This document shows, piece by piece, positions 52,949-62,408 of a DNA stretch of 64,000 nt. Position 1 is the first letter of the stretch, and every line of letters begins with the position of its first letter. Origin of the DNA: Agrobacterium pusense (lineage in GTDB: Bacteria > Pseudomonadota > Alphaproteobacteria > Rhizobiales > Rhizobiaceae); assembly GCF_900102105.1 (NCBI RefSeq), contig NZ_FNBB01000009.1, positions 124,001 to 188,000 on the forward strand. The letters run 5' to 3'. A program made the translations under genes and the position numbers. Under the pieces are notes generated by a model, which saw nothing but the letters and a program-made list of their open reading frames with translations, was not told the DNA's origin and did not search any database.

Positions 52949-53158
52949 TTATTCTTCCGAGATCAGGCCATCATAAACTTCAAGGAGAGCGGCGGCGATG
53001 GCCGCACCCAGCGCATTGCCGGCATCGCGAATGCCTGCCTCGTCGCCATCACGGACGGAAACGGCGAGATCGGACGCCTCGTTGGCAACGATTTCCTTCG
53101 CACGTTCTATTGCCCAGAGGCCGAAATCGCCGCGGTTGTCGATTGAAATGGTTTCCAT
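52949..53158 (-). CDS. Small acidic hypothetical protein
   Basis: This protein of about 69 residues lies between the Wzz-type gene and the WecG-type gene, on the opposite strand. It contains DFGLWAIERAKEIVANEASD and a helical, Ala-rich end (AGNALGAAIAAALLEVYDGL). It has no signal peptide or membrane helix and no recognised family. ATG 53158 has AAAGG upstream; ATG 53176 would add six residues and is equally possible. Codon use resembles the neighbours, which supports a real gene. Confidence 0.55.
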   Translation of the reverse strand: METISIDNRGDFGLWAIERAKEIVANEASDLAVSVRDGDEAGIRDAGNALGAAIAAALLEVYDGLISEE

Positions 53159-53401
53159 GGCCGAGACCTTTGTCATTGATGTTTCCGTCCATTAAACCAT
53201 CGGACGCCAAACGGGAATAGGCGAGGGGAAGGTCATTCAACCAGCGGGCGTGCAATTTCCCTGCCTCAAGCGGAGGATTTATAAAAATATTAATGATAGT
53301 TCTTCGTAGTGTTTGAAGCCTTCTATTTTATGCATATGCGTGCCCATAACAATGAAACGATGCCTATCTTGGACGCCGGACAGATTATGACAGGGAGAGA
53401 G

Positions 53402-54202
53402 ATGCCGCAGACGGAGGAGACTGGTCATTCCTGGCCGGTCATTTCTCTTGCGTCCCTACCCATTACTGACGCAACCATCGATGAAACCGCGCGGGATTTC
53501 ATCCTGCGTGCAACGACGGAGCGTACGCCGGGTGCAAGGCCGTTTTATTCGACATCCGCAAACGGTCAGGTCATCGCGCTCTGCCACAACGACCGCGAAT
53601 TCGACGCCATGCTGCGGCAGGCGGACCAGATTCACGCCGATGGCATGTCGCTGGTGATCTTCTCCCGCAAGTTCTGTGCCCGGGCGTTGAGAGAACGGGT
53701 TGCAACGACGGATCTCGTCCATGCGGTGGCCAAGCGCGCCGAAGAGACGGGCAGCCGGTTTTATTTCCTCGGCGGTTCCGAAGAGGTGAACCGTGCGGCG
53801 GTCGAGGAAATGCAGAGGCTTTATCCGCGCCTCGTCTTTTCGGGACGCCATAATGGTTATTTCAGCCCGGGTCGCGGGGACGAAATCATTGCCGATATTG
53901 TCGCCTCGAAGACCGATATTCTTTGGGTCGGCTTCGGCATTCCGCTCGAGCAGCGCTTCGTTTCGCGCAATCTGGACAGGCTTTCCGGCGTCGCCGTGAT
54001 CAAGACCTGCGGCGGCCTTTTCGATTTCATTGCCGGCAAGAACAGCCGGGCGCCGCAGTGGATGCAGGATATGGGGCTGGAATGGCTCTACCGGGCGATG
54101 CTTGAGCCGAAGCGTCTTGGAAAACGTTACCTGCTGACCAATCCGATCGCCATATATTCGCTGCTGAAGTATCGCTTTGGCGCTTCGGGGCAGAACCGCT
54201 AG
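53402..54202 (+). CDS. WecG/TagA/CpsF family glycosyltransferase
   Basis: This protein of about 266 residues transfers a sugar (often N-acetylmannosaminuronate or a related residue) to a lipid-linked acceptor. Family motifs are YSTSANGQVIALCHNDREFD near residue 47, QIHADGMSLVIFSRK near residue 75, RFYFLGGSEEVN near residue 119, and WVGFGIPLEQRFVSRNLDRL near residue 177. The end AIYSLLKYRF fits too. ATG 53402 with AGGGAGAG directly upstream is chosen; the frame stays open upstream. It acts on the cytoplasmic side of the membrane in polysaccharide assembly. Confidence 0.85.
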   Translation: MPQTEETGHSWPVISLASLPITDATIDETARDFILRATTERTPGARPFYSTSANGQVIALCHNDREFDAMLRQADQIHADGMSLVIFSRKFCARALRERVATTDLVHAVAKRAEETGSRFYFLGGSEEVNRAAVEEMQRLYPRLVFSGRHNGYFSPGRGDEIIADIVASKTDILWVGFGIPLEQRFVSRNLDRLSGVAVIKTCGGLFDFIAGKNSRAPQWMQDMGLEWLYRAMLEPKRLGKRYLLTNPIAIYSLLKYRFGASGQNR

Positions 54203-54356
54203 ATCATTGCGCCGTCTTGCCCGATAAATGTAAGGTTTTTCTAACTTATTGAATCAGCGCGCTGCGGCGCCGAAACCCGTTGCAACTGCGAACGGGTGCG
54301 CTACACTGCACAAATATTACAAATTTATTCGAATCAGAGATATTTCGAGGCCACCA

Positions 54357-54605
54357 ATGGTGATTACGTCCATTTCTCTTTTCATATATGGAATTGGCAC
54401 CGTTACCTCTCTCGCCATGACCTATATTGAAGGCGCCCGCCGCGACAAGAGCTGGGATTTTTATCGGGTAACCGGCATTGTCCTTTGTTTTTTCTGGCCG
54501 GTGCTCGTACCGCTTCTCGTACTTGCGACGGCCTTTTCGTCTTTCGGTTTGCAGAAACGGCCCGCGAACCCGATGTCGTTCGGCAGGCAAAAGACACTGG
54601 GTTAA
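54357..54605 (+). CDS. Small two-helix membrane protein
   Basis: This 82-residue protein has two hydrophobic segments (about residues 3-22 and 36-60) joined by a charged loop (YIEGARRDKSWDFYRVTG). The short basic tail ends RPANPMSFGRQKTLG. No family is recognised. ATG 54357 with a GAGG ribosome binding site starts the first helix. It lies between the WecG-type gene and the convergent glycosyltransferase genes, so it may belong to the polysaccharide locus. Confidence 0.6.
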   Translation: MVITSISLFIYGIGTVTSLAMTYIEGARRDKSWDFYRVTGIVLCFFWPVLVPLLVLATAFSSFGLQKRPANPMSFGRQKTLG

Positions 54606-54626
54606 ACGTGACGGTAAGATCGGGCG

Positions 54627-55571
54627 TCAGCTCTTCTTCGCCGGCGCCTTATAGGGGGTGAGCGTGATGCCGAGGCTCGCCATCACCCGGCCCACGGACA
54701 TGAGGGGCGGATGGGTGGCGGGCAGCAGCGAACCGGTTTTCAGCAATGCGGAAACGGCGCGGAAGAGCGACAGGCACAGGCTGACGGCATTTTTGGCGGC
54801 GAGCAGCAGTCCGCCCTTCAGGCCGGGGCGGCGGGCGCGATCGATGCTGTAATTGATGATGCCGGTCCGGAGCGAGCGCTCCATGATCCAGCGCGGCGCC
54901 ATGCGGCTTTCCGGCACGTATTCGATGATGAGGGCGTTCGCATTCCAGGCGAATTTGAAACCGGCCTTGCGGCAGCGTGTGAAGAAATCCATGTCGCCGC
55001 CGCCGAGGAAGTTGAACCGCACGTCGAATTCCGGCTTCGGCAAGGTTTCGAACACTCGCCGTGAAATCAGGCAATTGCCCGAGCCGTGGATCTGGTCGAC
55101 CGGGCCGGTCGGTGCTTCTATGGAACCGAACAGCGGATGCGAAAGAACCGCCCTGGAAGCCGGGGCGTCGAATTCGCGGTTGACGGGTCCGCCGACGATA
55201 TCGGCGTCGAAGGATTTCGCCGCCGAGACCATTTGCCCAAGCCAGACGGGGGAGGCGGCCTCGTCGTCATCGATCATCAGAAACCATTGCGCCGAAGGAT
55301 AGCTCTGCCGGGCGGTGCGGAACGCCGTATTGATGGCGTAACAATTGCCCTGTGTCGGTTCTACCAGGGCCAGCCCGGCCATGTCGTTTTCGGCAAAAAA
55401 GGCGCGCGCAACAGCGAGACCCTGCTGGCCTGCACCATCATTATCGACCACGACGACCGCGAAGGGAAAATCGGCCTTCTGGGCCGCAAGCGATGCAAGT
55501 GTCTTCTTCAGGCCTTCCGGCCGGCGGAAACTGGGGATGCACACCACCGCTTCCGGCATGATCTCGGACAT
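54627..55571 (-). CDS. Glycosyltransferase family 2 protein
   Basis: This 314-residue GT-A-fold transferase has the nucleotide-sugar site VVCIPSFRRPEGLKKTLASL near residue 8, the metal motif MIDDDEA near residue 98, the acceptor-site GSGNCLISRRVFE near residue 164, and GGGDMDFFTRCRKAGFKFAW near residue 190. It has a hydrophobic C-terminal patch (about 255-275) that may contact the membrane. ATG 55571 with TAGGAG upstream is clear. It is 8 bases after another GT2 gene, so the two form a unit. Confidence 0.88.
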   Translation of the reverse strand: MSEIMPEAVVCIPSFRRPEGLKKTLASLAAQKADFPFAVVVVDNDGAGQQGLAVARAFFAENDMAGLALVEPTQGNCYAINTAFRTARQSYPSAQWFLMIDDDEAASPVWLGQMVSAAKSFDADIVGGPVNREFDAPASRAVLSHPLFGSIEAPTGPVDQIHGSGNCLISRRVFETLPKPEFDVRFNFLGGGDMDFFTRCRKAGFKFAWNANALIIEYVPESRMAPRWIMERSLRTGIINYSIDRARRPGLKGGLLLAAKNAVSLCLSLFRAVSALLKTGSLLPATHPPLMSVGRVMASLGITLTPYKAPAKKS

Positions 55572-55579
55572 GGAAACTC

Positions 55580-56491
55580 CTAAATTCCGGCAAGTGCTGC
55601 GGCGGAAAAAACGACGGCCCGGAGGCTCTGGCGCGGGCGATGGATGACGGTGTCGGCCAGTGCCGAAAAGGCTTCCCGGTAACGGCGGGCACGAAACGCC
55701 TGGGCAACGGTATAGGCGTTCATATGGTTTTCGGATTTGCGGCGAAGCCGCCCGAGCTCCTGCGGGGGAATGGCTGCGACGATGGCGGGATCGGAAAACA
55801 CGGCTTCGATTGCCGGTTCGCAATCGCGGAAGGTCAAGAGCCGATTCATCATAACGCTCGTCCGGTGAACCCGATAATCGAGGACGTGGCGGCCGGGAAG
55901 ATAAACAAAGCGGCCCGCGGCGGCCAGCCTGCACCAGCCGTACCAGTCTTCCGCATACCGCAGGGTCTCGTCGAAACCGCCGAAATCCTGGAAGATTCGG
56001 GTTTTGACCAGCATGATGCCGCCATTGACGATGAAGTTTCCGCGGAGCAGCGGCCGAAGGATGAACCCGTCAGGCTTTTCGCGGCGACGGATGAGGTTGC
56101 GACGGCCGATCTTTGCACCGTTTTCATCGATACGCTCGTAATCGCCATAAACGGCAACGACATCCGGGCCGGTGACGCCGGCGCAAAGCGCCGCGACGGC
56201 GCCAGGCTTCAGGCGGTCATCGGCATCGAGAAACATCGTCCACTCGCCACGTGCCTGCGAAAGACCGAAATTGCGAACCGCGGAAACGCCCTGTCGTCCC
56301 TGCGGCCGGGCAAGCAGTTTAACGCGCGGATCGGAAAAACCCTGCACCTTTTGCGCCGTGCTATCAGTGGAACCGTCATCAACCACCAGCACCTCGCAGA
56401 CGGTTTTGCCCTGAAGCAATGCGCTTTCGATCGCTTCCACGATGTAACGCTCGCCATTGCGAACGGGGATGACAATCGAAACGGATATCAA
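55580..56491 (-). CDS. Glycosyltransferase family 2 protein
   Basis: This 303-residue transferase starts MISVSIVIPVRNGERYIVEA, with VVDDGSTDST near residue 36, the metal motif FLDADDRLKPG near residue 87, and the acceptor region ETLRYAEDWYGWCRLAAAGR near residue 174. It starts with TTG at 56491, seven bases after a GGAG site; no ATG is available near the conserved start. It is the first of two minus-strand GT2 genes and divergent from the GH10 gene. Sugar specificity is not visible. Confidence 0.87.
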   Translation of the reverse strand: MISVSIVIPVRNGERYIVEAIESALLQGKTVCEVLVVDDGSTDSTAQKVQGFSDPRVKLLARPQGRQGVSAVRNFGLSQARGEWTMFLDADDRLKPGAVAALCAGVTGPDVVAVYGDYERIDENGAKIGRRNLIRRREKPDGFILRPLLRGNFIVNGGIMLVKTRIFQDFGGFDETLRYAEDWYGWCRLAAAGRFVYLPGRHVLDYRVHRTSVMMNRLLTFRDCEPAIEAVFSDPAIVAAIPPQELGRLRRKSENHMNAYTVAQAFRARRYREAFSALADTVIHRPRQSLRAVVFSAAALAGI

Positions 56492-56766
56492 GCTTTAAAC
56501 TCCGTGAGGCATGGGCCAAGAATTCGCACGGCGAAGTTACTACCGGATTAAGCGGCGCTGGCCAATTATGACGTGGTATAGCGGCGGTTAACCTTGCAAA
56601 TCTTTAATATCCTTTTGGCATGATCAGAATGTTATGTTTTGAGAATGGAGCGTGCCGGGTCCATCCGGATGTGCGGGAACGCTCCGACATTTTGGGCTGC
56701 GCATCGTTGCTGGCGAAAATCGATCCCGGTTTTCCCTCGATGCGCCGGGGTTGTGGAGGCGGATGA
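56492..56766. other. Divergent region between GT2 and GH10 genes
   Basis: This 275-base region holds promoters for both directions. It is AT-richer near 56560-56640, which is consistent with promoter sequence. I could not identify a regulatory motif with confidence. Confidence 0.4.
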
Positions 56767-57837
56767 ATGCGGATCGGGCGGCGGAATTTTCTGGGCGGTG
56801 CGGCAAGCGCAGGCCTTTTGCACGCCGTGACCGGCACGGCCTCTGCCGCGCAGAAAAAAACCTCGACCAAAACCGCCCCTTACGGCGCGGCCATTTATCT
56901 GCCTGACCTCACCGCCGATAGCCGCATCGGCGAGGCGATCGTGAAATATTGCTCGCGCATCACCCCCGTGACTGAAATGAAATGGGAGGTCATGCGGCCA
57001 TCGGAAGCGGTGTTCGATTTTGCGCCCGCCGATGCACTCGCCAACTTCGCGCGCCAGCACAAGCTTTCCATGCATGGCCATCCGCTGATCTGGTACGCCT
57101 CAAATGCCCCCTGGATTGCCGGCATCGGTGGCAGCGGCAAGGTCGAGAAGCTGATGGAAACCCATATCGTCAAGGTGATGGAGCGTTACGGGGATGTGGT
57201 CCATAGCTGGGACGTGGTGAACGAACCGATCCCGGATGTTCCCGGCAATGTGCGCGCCCGGCGTGACGCCTGGTATTACGGCGCCGGGCCGGACGCCATC
57301 AAGAAGGCCTTCGATATCGCCCATCAGGTCGATCCGAAAGCGCAGCTCGTTCTCAATGAATATGACGTGGAATTCGCGGTCGAAAAATCGCCGGCCAAGC
57401 GCGAGGCGTTCCGCAATCTCATTCTCGAGCTTCTGGAAAAAGGGGCGCCTATCAACGCCATCGGTCTGCAGGGGCACCTGCGCGGCGGCTGGCCGATCGC
57501 CAAGGACGAGCTTGCCGCCTTCGTGACGGAAATGCGCGGTTACGGCCTTGCCGTTCTGGTGACGGAGCTTGATGTGATGGACCAGACGCTGCCCGGTCCG
57601 GAAGCGGAACGCGATTTACTGATCAACGGTCAGGTCCGGGATTTTCTTGAGGCGGCCTCGGCCGGCGGCCCGCTTTCCTCGATCACCACATGGGGTATTT
57701 CGGACCAGTATACCTGGATCCGCTGGGCCTATCCGCGTCGTGACGGCACGGCGAACCGACCGTTGCCGCTCGACTGGAGCTTCAACGAAAAACCCATGAT
57801 GGCCATCATCAATGAATTCCGGAACCGTGGTGCGTGA
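56767..57837 (+). CDS. Exported GH10 endo-1,4-beta-xylanase-like hydrolase
   Basis: This 356-residue glycoside hydrolase carries a twin-arginine signal (RRNFLGGAASAGLLHA, residues 5-20), so it is exported folded. The acid/base glutamate is E153 in WDVVNEPIPD and the nucleophile E267 in VTELDV. The conserved TEMKWEVMRP near residue 70 and HGHPLIWY near residue 103 are also present, so activity is expected. The family hydrolyses beta-1,4 xylan-type links. In this setting it may trim or release the locus's own polysaccharide, as with other exopolysaccharide loci; that is inference. Confidence 0.93.
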   Translation: MRIGRRNFLGGAASAGLLHAVTGTASAAQKKTSTKTAPYGAAIYLPDLTADSRIGEAIVKYCSRITPVTEMKWEVMRPSEAVFDFAPADALANFARQHKLSMHGHPLIWYASNAPWIAGIGGSGKVEKLMETHIVKVMERYGDVVHSWDVVNEPIPDVPGNVRARRDAWYYGAGPDAIKKAFDIAHQVDPKAQLVLNEYDVEFAVEKSPAKREAFRNLILELLEKGAPINAIGLQGHLRGGWPIAKDELAAFVTEMRGYGLAVLVTELDVMDQTLPGPEAERDLLINGQVRDFLEAASAGGPLSSITTWGISDQYTWIRWAYPRRDGTANRPLPLDWSFNEKPMMAIINEFRNRGA

Positions 57838-57839
57838 CT

Positions 57840-58919
57840 ATGAATGCTGAAATGCCGCTTCCTCCCGTCCAGAAAGCGCTGCAGGTCAATCTGCATCCCT
57901 TCGACGCTCCGCATGCCGCATTGACGTTGCCGCATCAGCTACGGGTCTGGGGCGGACAGGTGGACCGCATTCTACTGACGGTCGATACCGGCCAGGTGGG
58001 GGCGGGTCGCTACAAGGGCAAAGGCTTCGAAGCGTCGCGCAAACGACTTTTCGACATGCTGGAGGAAATGCAGATCAACTATCCGCATCTCGTCGTCGAT
58101 ATCGTCGATTACAGTGATGAGGCGCGCAAGGCGGTGTCCGAGACCTTCTTTTCCCGGTCGGCGGTTCCCTATCCCGCCAAGGCTTTCGACGGCGGTCCTT
58201 TCCACGTCTATTTCCACGGTCTTAAACGGGCCAACGCCCGTTACGTGCTGCACATGGACAGCGACATGATGTTTGGCGGCGGCAGCCAGAGCTGGTTTTC
58301 CGAGGCGATCGCGCTGCAGAAAGCCAATCCGGATGCGCTGTGCATCACGCCGTTTTCCGGGCCGCCGACAGTGCGGGGCGATCTCGATATTTCCCGCCAT
58401 GTCGGCATGCCCGGCGTGAAGAACATTCCTGAGCCGCGCAAGTTGCCGTCGCGTATTCCCACCTGGCGCTTCGCCACCGTTTCCACACGTCTTTTCATGA
58501 TCGACATGGAACGCTTCGCCAAGCGGATCGGTTCGCTGGAACTGCTCAGGCCCGATTTCAAACGGCGCATCCGCTCCTATGCCTATAATCAGCAGCCCGT
58601 CTCGATGCCTGCTGAGGAGGTGTTGAGCACCAACATGATGCGCAGCGGCGTCTACAGGCTGGATTTTCTCGGTACGGGTAAAGGCATGTATTCACTGCAC
58701 CCGCCTTATCGCTCGCCGGAATTCTATTCGGCGCTCGCTTCCATCGTCGAGCGGATCGAAAAGGGCGATATACCCGAAGGTCAGCTCGGCGATTTCGATA
58801 TCAACGGATCGATGGTGGACTGGACCAGCGCGCTGGCGGCCAAGACACGCTCCAAACGTTACGCGAAGGCCCTGCGCCATCTGATATCGGCCAATGTGGG
58901 GCGTTTTACCAAGGCTTGA
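57840..58919 (+). CDS. Putative glycosyltransferase, family not assigned
   Basis: This protein of about 359 residues begins three bases after the GH10 gene. It has no signal peptide or membrane helix. The segment RILLTVDTGQVG near residue 44 and YVLHMDSDMMFGGG near residue 139 with a DxD motif suggest a nucleotide-sugar transferase fold (GT-A). The pattern FATVSTRLFMIDMERFAKRI near residue 213 is also conserved-looking. I do not recognise a named family. ATG 57840 is used, though a GTG at 57834 overlapping the GH10 stop is possible. Co-localisation supports a role in polysaccharide assembly. Confidence 0.65.
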   Translation: MNAEMPLPPVQKALQVNLHPFDAPHAALTLPHQLRVWGGQVDRILLTVDTGQVGAGRYKGKGFEASRKRLFDMLEEMQINYPHLVVDIVDYSDEARKAVSETFFSRSAVPYPAKAFDGGPFHVYFHGLKRANARYVLHMDSDMMFGGGSQSWFSEAIALQKANPDALCITPFSGPPTVRGDLDISRHVGMPGVKNIPEPRKLPSRIPTWRFATVSTRLFMIDMERFAKRIGSLELLRPDFKRRIRSYAYNQQPVSMPAEEVLSTNMMRSGVYRLDFLGTGKGMYSLHPPYRSPEFYSALASIVERIEKGDIPEGQLGDFDINGSMVDWTSALAAKTRSKRYAKALRHLISANVGRFTKA

Positions 58920-58955
58920 GGCGGCGGCCCGGCTGGTGCCGGTCTGCGCGGGGCC

Positions 58956-60143
58956 TCAATAATCGGTGATGAGTTTGCTCCAGCTCTCCGAGCATAGTCC
59001 GCCTATATAGATATCCCCGGCCAGCGCCCTTTCCCTCAGCAGATCGTCCCGGGTGGCCATGCAGAAATATCCGTCATGGCGGAAGCTCATGTGGTTCTGG
59101 CGGTAAAGCGCGTTGATCAGAAAGGGCTGCGCCATGCCAGTGACATGGGCGTAATTCTCACCGTCAAAATGGTGGAACAGTGTGTTGAGGACATCGTTTT
59201 CGCGGCCGGCATCACAGACGAGATTGAGCACATAGGCGGTTCGCGCCGGCTGGCCGAAAAACAGGGCGGCTCCCATGACATGACCTTCGGCCGTCTCGAT
59301 CGCCAGGCTTTTCAGTTCGCCCAGGCTCTCATTCGTCCTGCTCATGCCGATCAGCCAGTGAAATTCGTCATGGGACCATTCCGGGCGGACGGAAAAACGC
59401 TCGATCATCGGCAGCGCTGCGCGGCGGAAGGTTTCGAAATCCGCTTCTTTTACCCTGGCGCCCGGAGCCTGCTGCGGCCGGAGGCCTTTTTTCCATTTGC
59501 GCAGGACGCCGTCCACGAAGCCGAGCGCCGCCAGGGCAAGCGTTGTCTTGGCCAGTTTCGAACGGCGCGGCATGCGCAGTGCGATGGTTGAGAAGGGCTT
59601 CAGCGCCTTGTGCCATTGCAGGCTTTCGATGGGCAGCATGTTGCCGCCGGTCGCAACCCAATGGTCGGCGCTGACAGGCGAGGCTGTATCCGAAAACAGC
59701 ATGTCGTGTTTCGATGCCCGCATGCCGCGGGACAGACGCGCGGCCCCGAGTGCGCCAAGTTTTCCATCCGACGCGAAAGCACAGAGCAGGCGTGCCGTAA
59801 CGGTTCTTCCATTGGCGACAAACCGCATGGGCACGGCCAGAATGACGCTTGTCACGCCATTCTCTCCCGCATCGTAAACCACGCTGCCGTAATCCGGATC
59901 AAAAACGGGGCTGCTGAAGAACAACGTCTCTACATAGGAGCGAAAATCGAAGCTCGTCGTGGGCCCTGTCTTCCTGAATGCGCTGTTCAGCACCCGCTCG
60001 ACAGCCGGCACGTCGTCCCTGCGCATGGGGCGGACGCCGGTTGAGCTTTGCGGCGCCGGGCATCGCGTCAACTGACCGTTATCGCTATCGTCCGTCCTGG
60101 TCTGCCTCGGAACGTCCACCCTGGGTCTCCAGCCTATGCGCAT
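58956..60143 (-). CDS. GNAT-type N-acetyltransferase-like protein
   Basis: This 395-residue protein has an N-terminal GNAT-like region with VRPMRRDDVPAVERVLNSAF near residue 37, then VTSVILAVPMRFVANGRTVT near residue 97. A second half (residues 240-395) shows NESLGELKSLAIETAEGHVM and NLVCDAGRENDVLNTLFHHF. It resembles FemAB/GNAT-type acyl- or aminoacyltransferases that modify sugars. The actual substrate is unknown. It is transcribed against the polysaccharide genes, and the first 35 residues are poorly conserved-looking, so the true start may be later. Confidence 0.65.
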   Translation of the reverse strand: MRIGWRPRVDVPRQTRTDDSDNGQLTRCPAPQSSTGVRPMRRDDVPAVERVLNSAFRKTGPTTSFDFRSYVETLFFSSPVFDPDYGSVVYDAGENGVTSVILAVPMRFVANGRTVTARLLCAFASDGKLGALGAARLSRGMRASKHDMLFSDTASPVSADHWVATGGNMLPIESLQWHKALKPFSTIALRMPRRSKLAKTTLALAALGFVDGVLRKWKKGLRPQQAPGARVKEADFETFRRAALPMIERFSVRPEWSHDEFHWLIGMSRTNESLGELKSLAIETAEGHVMGAALFFGQPARTAYVLNLVCDAGRENDVLNTLFHHFDGENYAHVTGMAQPFLINALYRQNHMSFRHDGYFCMATRDDLLRERALAGDIYIGGLCSESWSKLITDY

Positions 60144-60560
60144 TTACGAAATCAACCCAAAGATATATCTTGAGTTGTTAATATACGCTAAATAGAGTAT
60201 CTGCTGGCTGCGTGAGTATACCTCCGGCATGCGAAGACGGTTCTCTTGTCGTGCAAGTAGAGGCGGGCTTTCCGGCCAGGAATTTCGTGGTAAATATTAA
60301 GGAAATCAGCGCATTAAATTTTCGATGCGAAGTTAACGCCTGAGAGCCGTTCTTCAGGGCGCAGCTTCTTTCCCGGCAGTCCTTCTCCGTTTCTAGCCCT
60401 TTGACCTCGTTCCGGAAGCGCGGTCGGAAATGACGGAATTACTATTCTTCCGTGCATTATATATAACTAAAAAATAGGATTTTGGGAGGATATTCGGGTA
60501 ACCGGATGAAGCATCGGACGGGATGGCGAGGCGGTGGAAAGAGGAAGAGAAAAACCCCTT
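60144..60560. other. Intergenic region upstream of the polymerase gene
   Basis: This roughly 415-base AT-rich region lies between the GNAT-like gene and the Wzy-like gene. It holds a run of TATATATAACT near 60460-60470, a candidate -10 region for the polymerase gene, without a clear -35. No small gene, repeat or known operator was seen. Confidence 0.4.
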
Positions 60561-61937
60561 ATGGATGCACCGCATGACGGACAGGGGCGTGGCTACTGGC
60601 GGGACGCATTGTTTTATGTGACGTTCCTGTACTTCACAGTCGGTTTTTCGCCCTATATCTCGCTCTCCTCCACCTATCTGGGGTCCGCCATGGCGGCCGG
60701 GTCCAACCTGCTCAACCAGCTCACCGCAGTCATCCTGCTCTGCAGTTTTGTGGCATTCATGGCCAGGGAGCGCTCGTTCTCCATCATCCTTGCGCCGCGC
60801 CTGCTGACAGCGGCAATTTTCGGCTGGTTTGCCTTGACCTCGCTTCTCGGTGAAGCACCATCGTTTTCTCTACGTCGGCTTGTCATGTGCGCCATCATCT
60901 GCGTGCTCGCCGGCGGGTTCCTGCAGCTGCCGCGCACCGAGCGGCATTTTACCACGCTGCTCGCCACCTGCGTCCTCATCATATTGTTCCTGTGTTATTT
61001 CGGCGTCGTCGCCCTGCCTTCGCGGTCCATTCACCTGGCAAGCGATGCGCTGGAGCCGCTGCTGGCCGGCAACTGGCGCGGGGTCTTCCAGCACAAGAAC
61101 GAGGCCGCATCGGTCATGGCGGTGCTGATCATCGTGTCGATTTATCTTTGCAGGCGCTGGTCCTTCATCGGCGGCCTCTCGGTGCTGCTGCTGTCGGTTT
61201 TCTTCCTGGTCAAGACAGGTGGCAAGACGGTGCTTGGCCTGATGCCGATCATCGTGGCAACCGGCTGGTTCATCGTTCGCTGGCCCCGGTGGCGTTATAT
61301 GGTCGTGACCCTGCTTCTTTTGTTCTGCGCGGCCGTGACCGTGGGCACCACGGTAGACCCGGTGTTTTCACAGATGCTGACGAAAATGGGCATCGACGCC
61401 AGCTTTACGGGCCGAACCGATATCTGGGCTGTCGCCATCGATTACATCCGCAAAAGCCCGATCCTCGGATATGGTTACCAGGCCTTCTGGCGCAGCGATA
61501 CGCTGATGTCGAGCTTCACCGAGGACAATAGCTGGGCGACCACCGCGCCGGCCTCCCATAGCGGCTATTTCGACCTGCTGCTGGAAGGTGGCGTGCCGGG
61601 GCTGGTTCTGGTGCTGATATGGATTTATCTGCTGCCGCTCCATAATCTCGGCAAAATGGACAGCGCCACGCGCAACAGTCCTTTGACGCGGCTTTATGTC
61701 GGCGTCTGGCTTTACGTCCTGCTATACGGCTTTCTGGAGACCCTGTTCCTTCTGAGCGCGGGTTTCGTCTGGTTTTTCCTGCTCGTCGCGATGATGGGCC
61801 TGCATCTGCAGGCCCATGCCAGCCTCGTCGAGGAAGAGGCGGAGCGGGAACCCGGCCAGTCCGGCGGCCCCGTGCGCAGTGTAGCGAAGCCGGGCGGCCC
61901 GCCTGCCGCACAACCGCAGGTCCTGCATTCCCGGTGA
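60561..61937 (+). CDS. O-antigen ligase/Wzy-like polysaccharide polymerase
   Basis: This 458-residue protein has about 11 membrane segments and a long periplasmic loop. The loop contains MGIDASFTGRTDIWAVAIDY near residue 274 and SPILGYGYQAFWRS near residue 296, the pattern of the O-antigen ligase/Wzy family (GRxxIW and GYG). NWRGVFQHKNEAASVMAVLI near residue 172 is also typical, with a HKN motif. The C-terminal 50 residues are charged and cytoplasmic. It would polymerise or ligate the repeat unit. ATG 60561 starts the recognisable part; a GTG at 60534 is possible. Confidence 0.87.
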   Translation: MDAPHDGQGRGYWRDALFYVTFLYFTVGFSPYISLSSTYLGSAMAAGSNLLNQLTAVILLCSFVAFMARERSFSIILAPRLLTAAIFGWFALTSLLGEAPSFSLRRLVMCAIICVLAGGFLQLPRTERHFTTLLATCVLIILFLCYFGVVALPSRSIHLASDALEPLLAGNWRGVFQHKNEAASVMAVLIIVSIYLCRRWSFIGGLSVLLLSVFFLVKTGGKTVLGLMPIIVATGWFIVRWPRWRYMVVTLLLLFCAAVTVGTTVDPVFSQMLTKMGIDASFTGRTDIWAVAIDYIRKSPILGYGYQAFWRSDTLMSSFTEDNSWATTAPASHSGYFDLLLEGGVPGLVLVLIWIYLLPLHNLGKMDSATRNSPLTRLYVGVWLYVLLYGFLETLFLLSAGFVWFFLLVAMMGLHLQAHASLVEEEAEREPGQSGGPVRSVAKPGGPPAAQPQVLHSR

Positions 61938-62408
61938 TGGTTCTAGATGCGCCGGCACCGCCGGCCGCGCTGCGGTCGGGTAATGATGCAAGATCACTGC
62001 TCCATACCGGTTCCATCATTTGATATCGCGGGCAGGAGCTGCACCGCGAATCCCTGTCGGCACCTGCAATTTTTCGGCGTGAAGAAATTATAAAGTTTTT
62101 GATCATAATTATTTTGCGATAAAAGGAATCGCGAGCAGCCCATTGATCGGCTCTGCTCAGCTTTTCCTCAAGATGCGGCCTGGCGCCTGGCCTTTCAGGG
62201 GCGCCATGCCACGGGGGGAGACGACCTGTGCGTATTGCGGGGACAGGCCCGGACTTTCTTCGGCGTATGCATGATGCAGAGGCAATCCCAGCCGATGATG
62301 CGGCTATCGAAGCCCTGATGACCGGGGTCCTCGACGTGCCATGCCAGCCTTGCCGAACACCTCCTGTGGCACGGGGAAGGAGCGGTTTTTTCATGACGTG
62401 AGGTTTCC
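61938..62408. other. Intergenic region before the chemotaxis receptor
   Basis: About 470 bases between the polymerase and the receptor gene. Open frames here lack family features and are not called as genes. The AT-rich part at 62080-62130 may include the receptor promoter; no repeat of the two families described is present. Confidence 0.4.

Noticed and set aside
55572-55934. N-terminal extension of the GT2 gene ending at 54627
   Set aside because: It runs through the neighbouring GT2 gene with Arg/Pro/Ser-rich sequence; ATG 55571 has a ribosome binding site and starts the family sequence.
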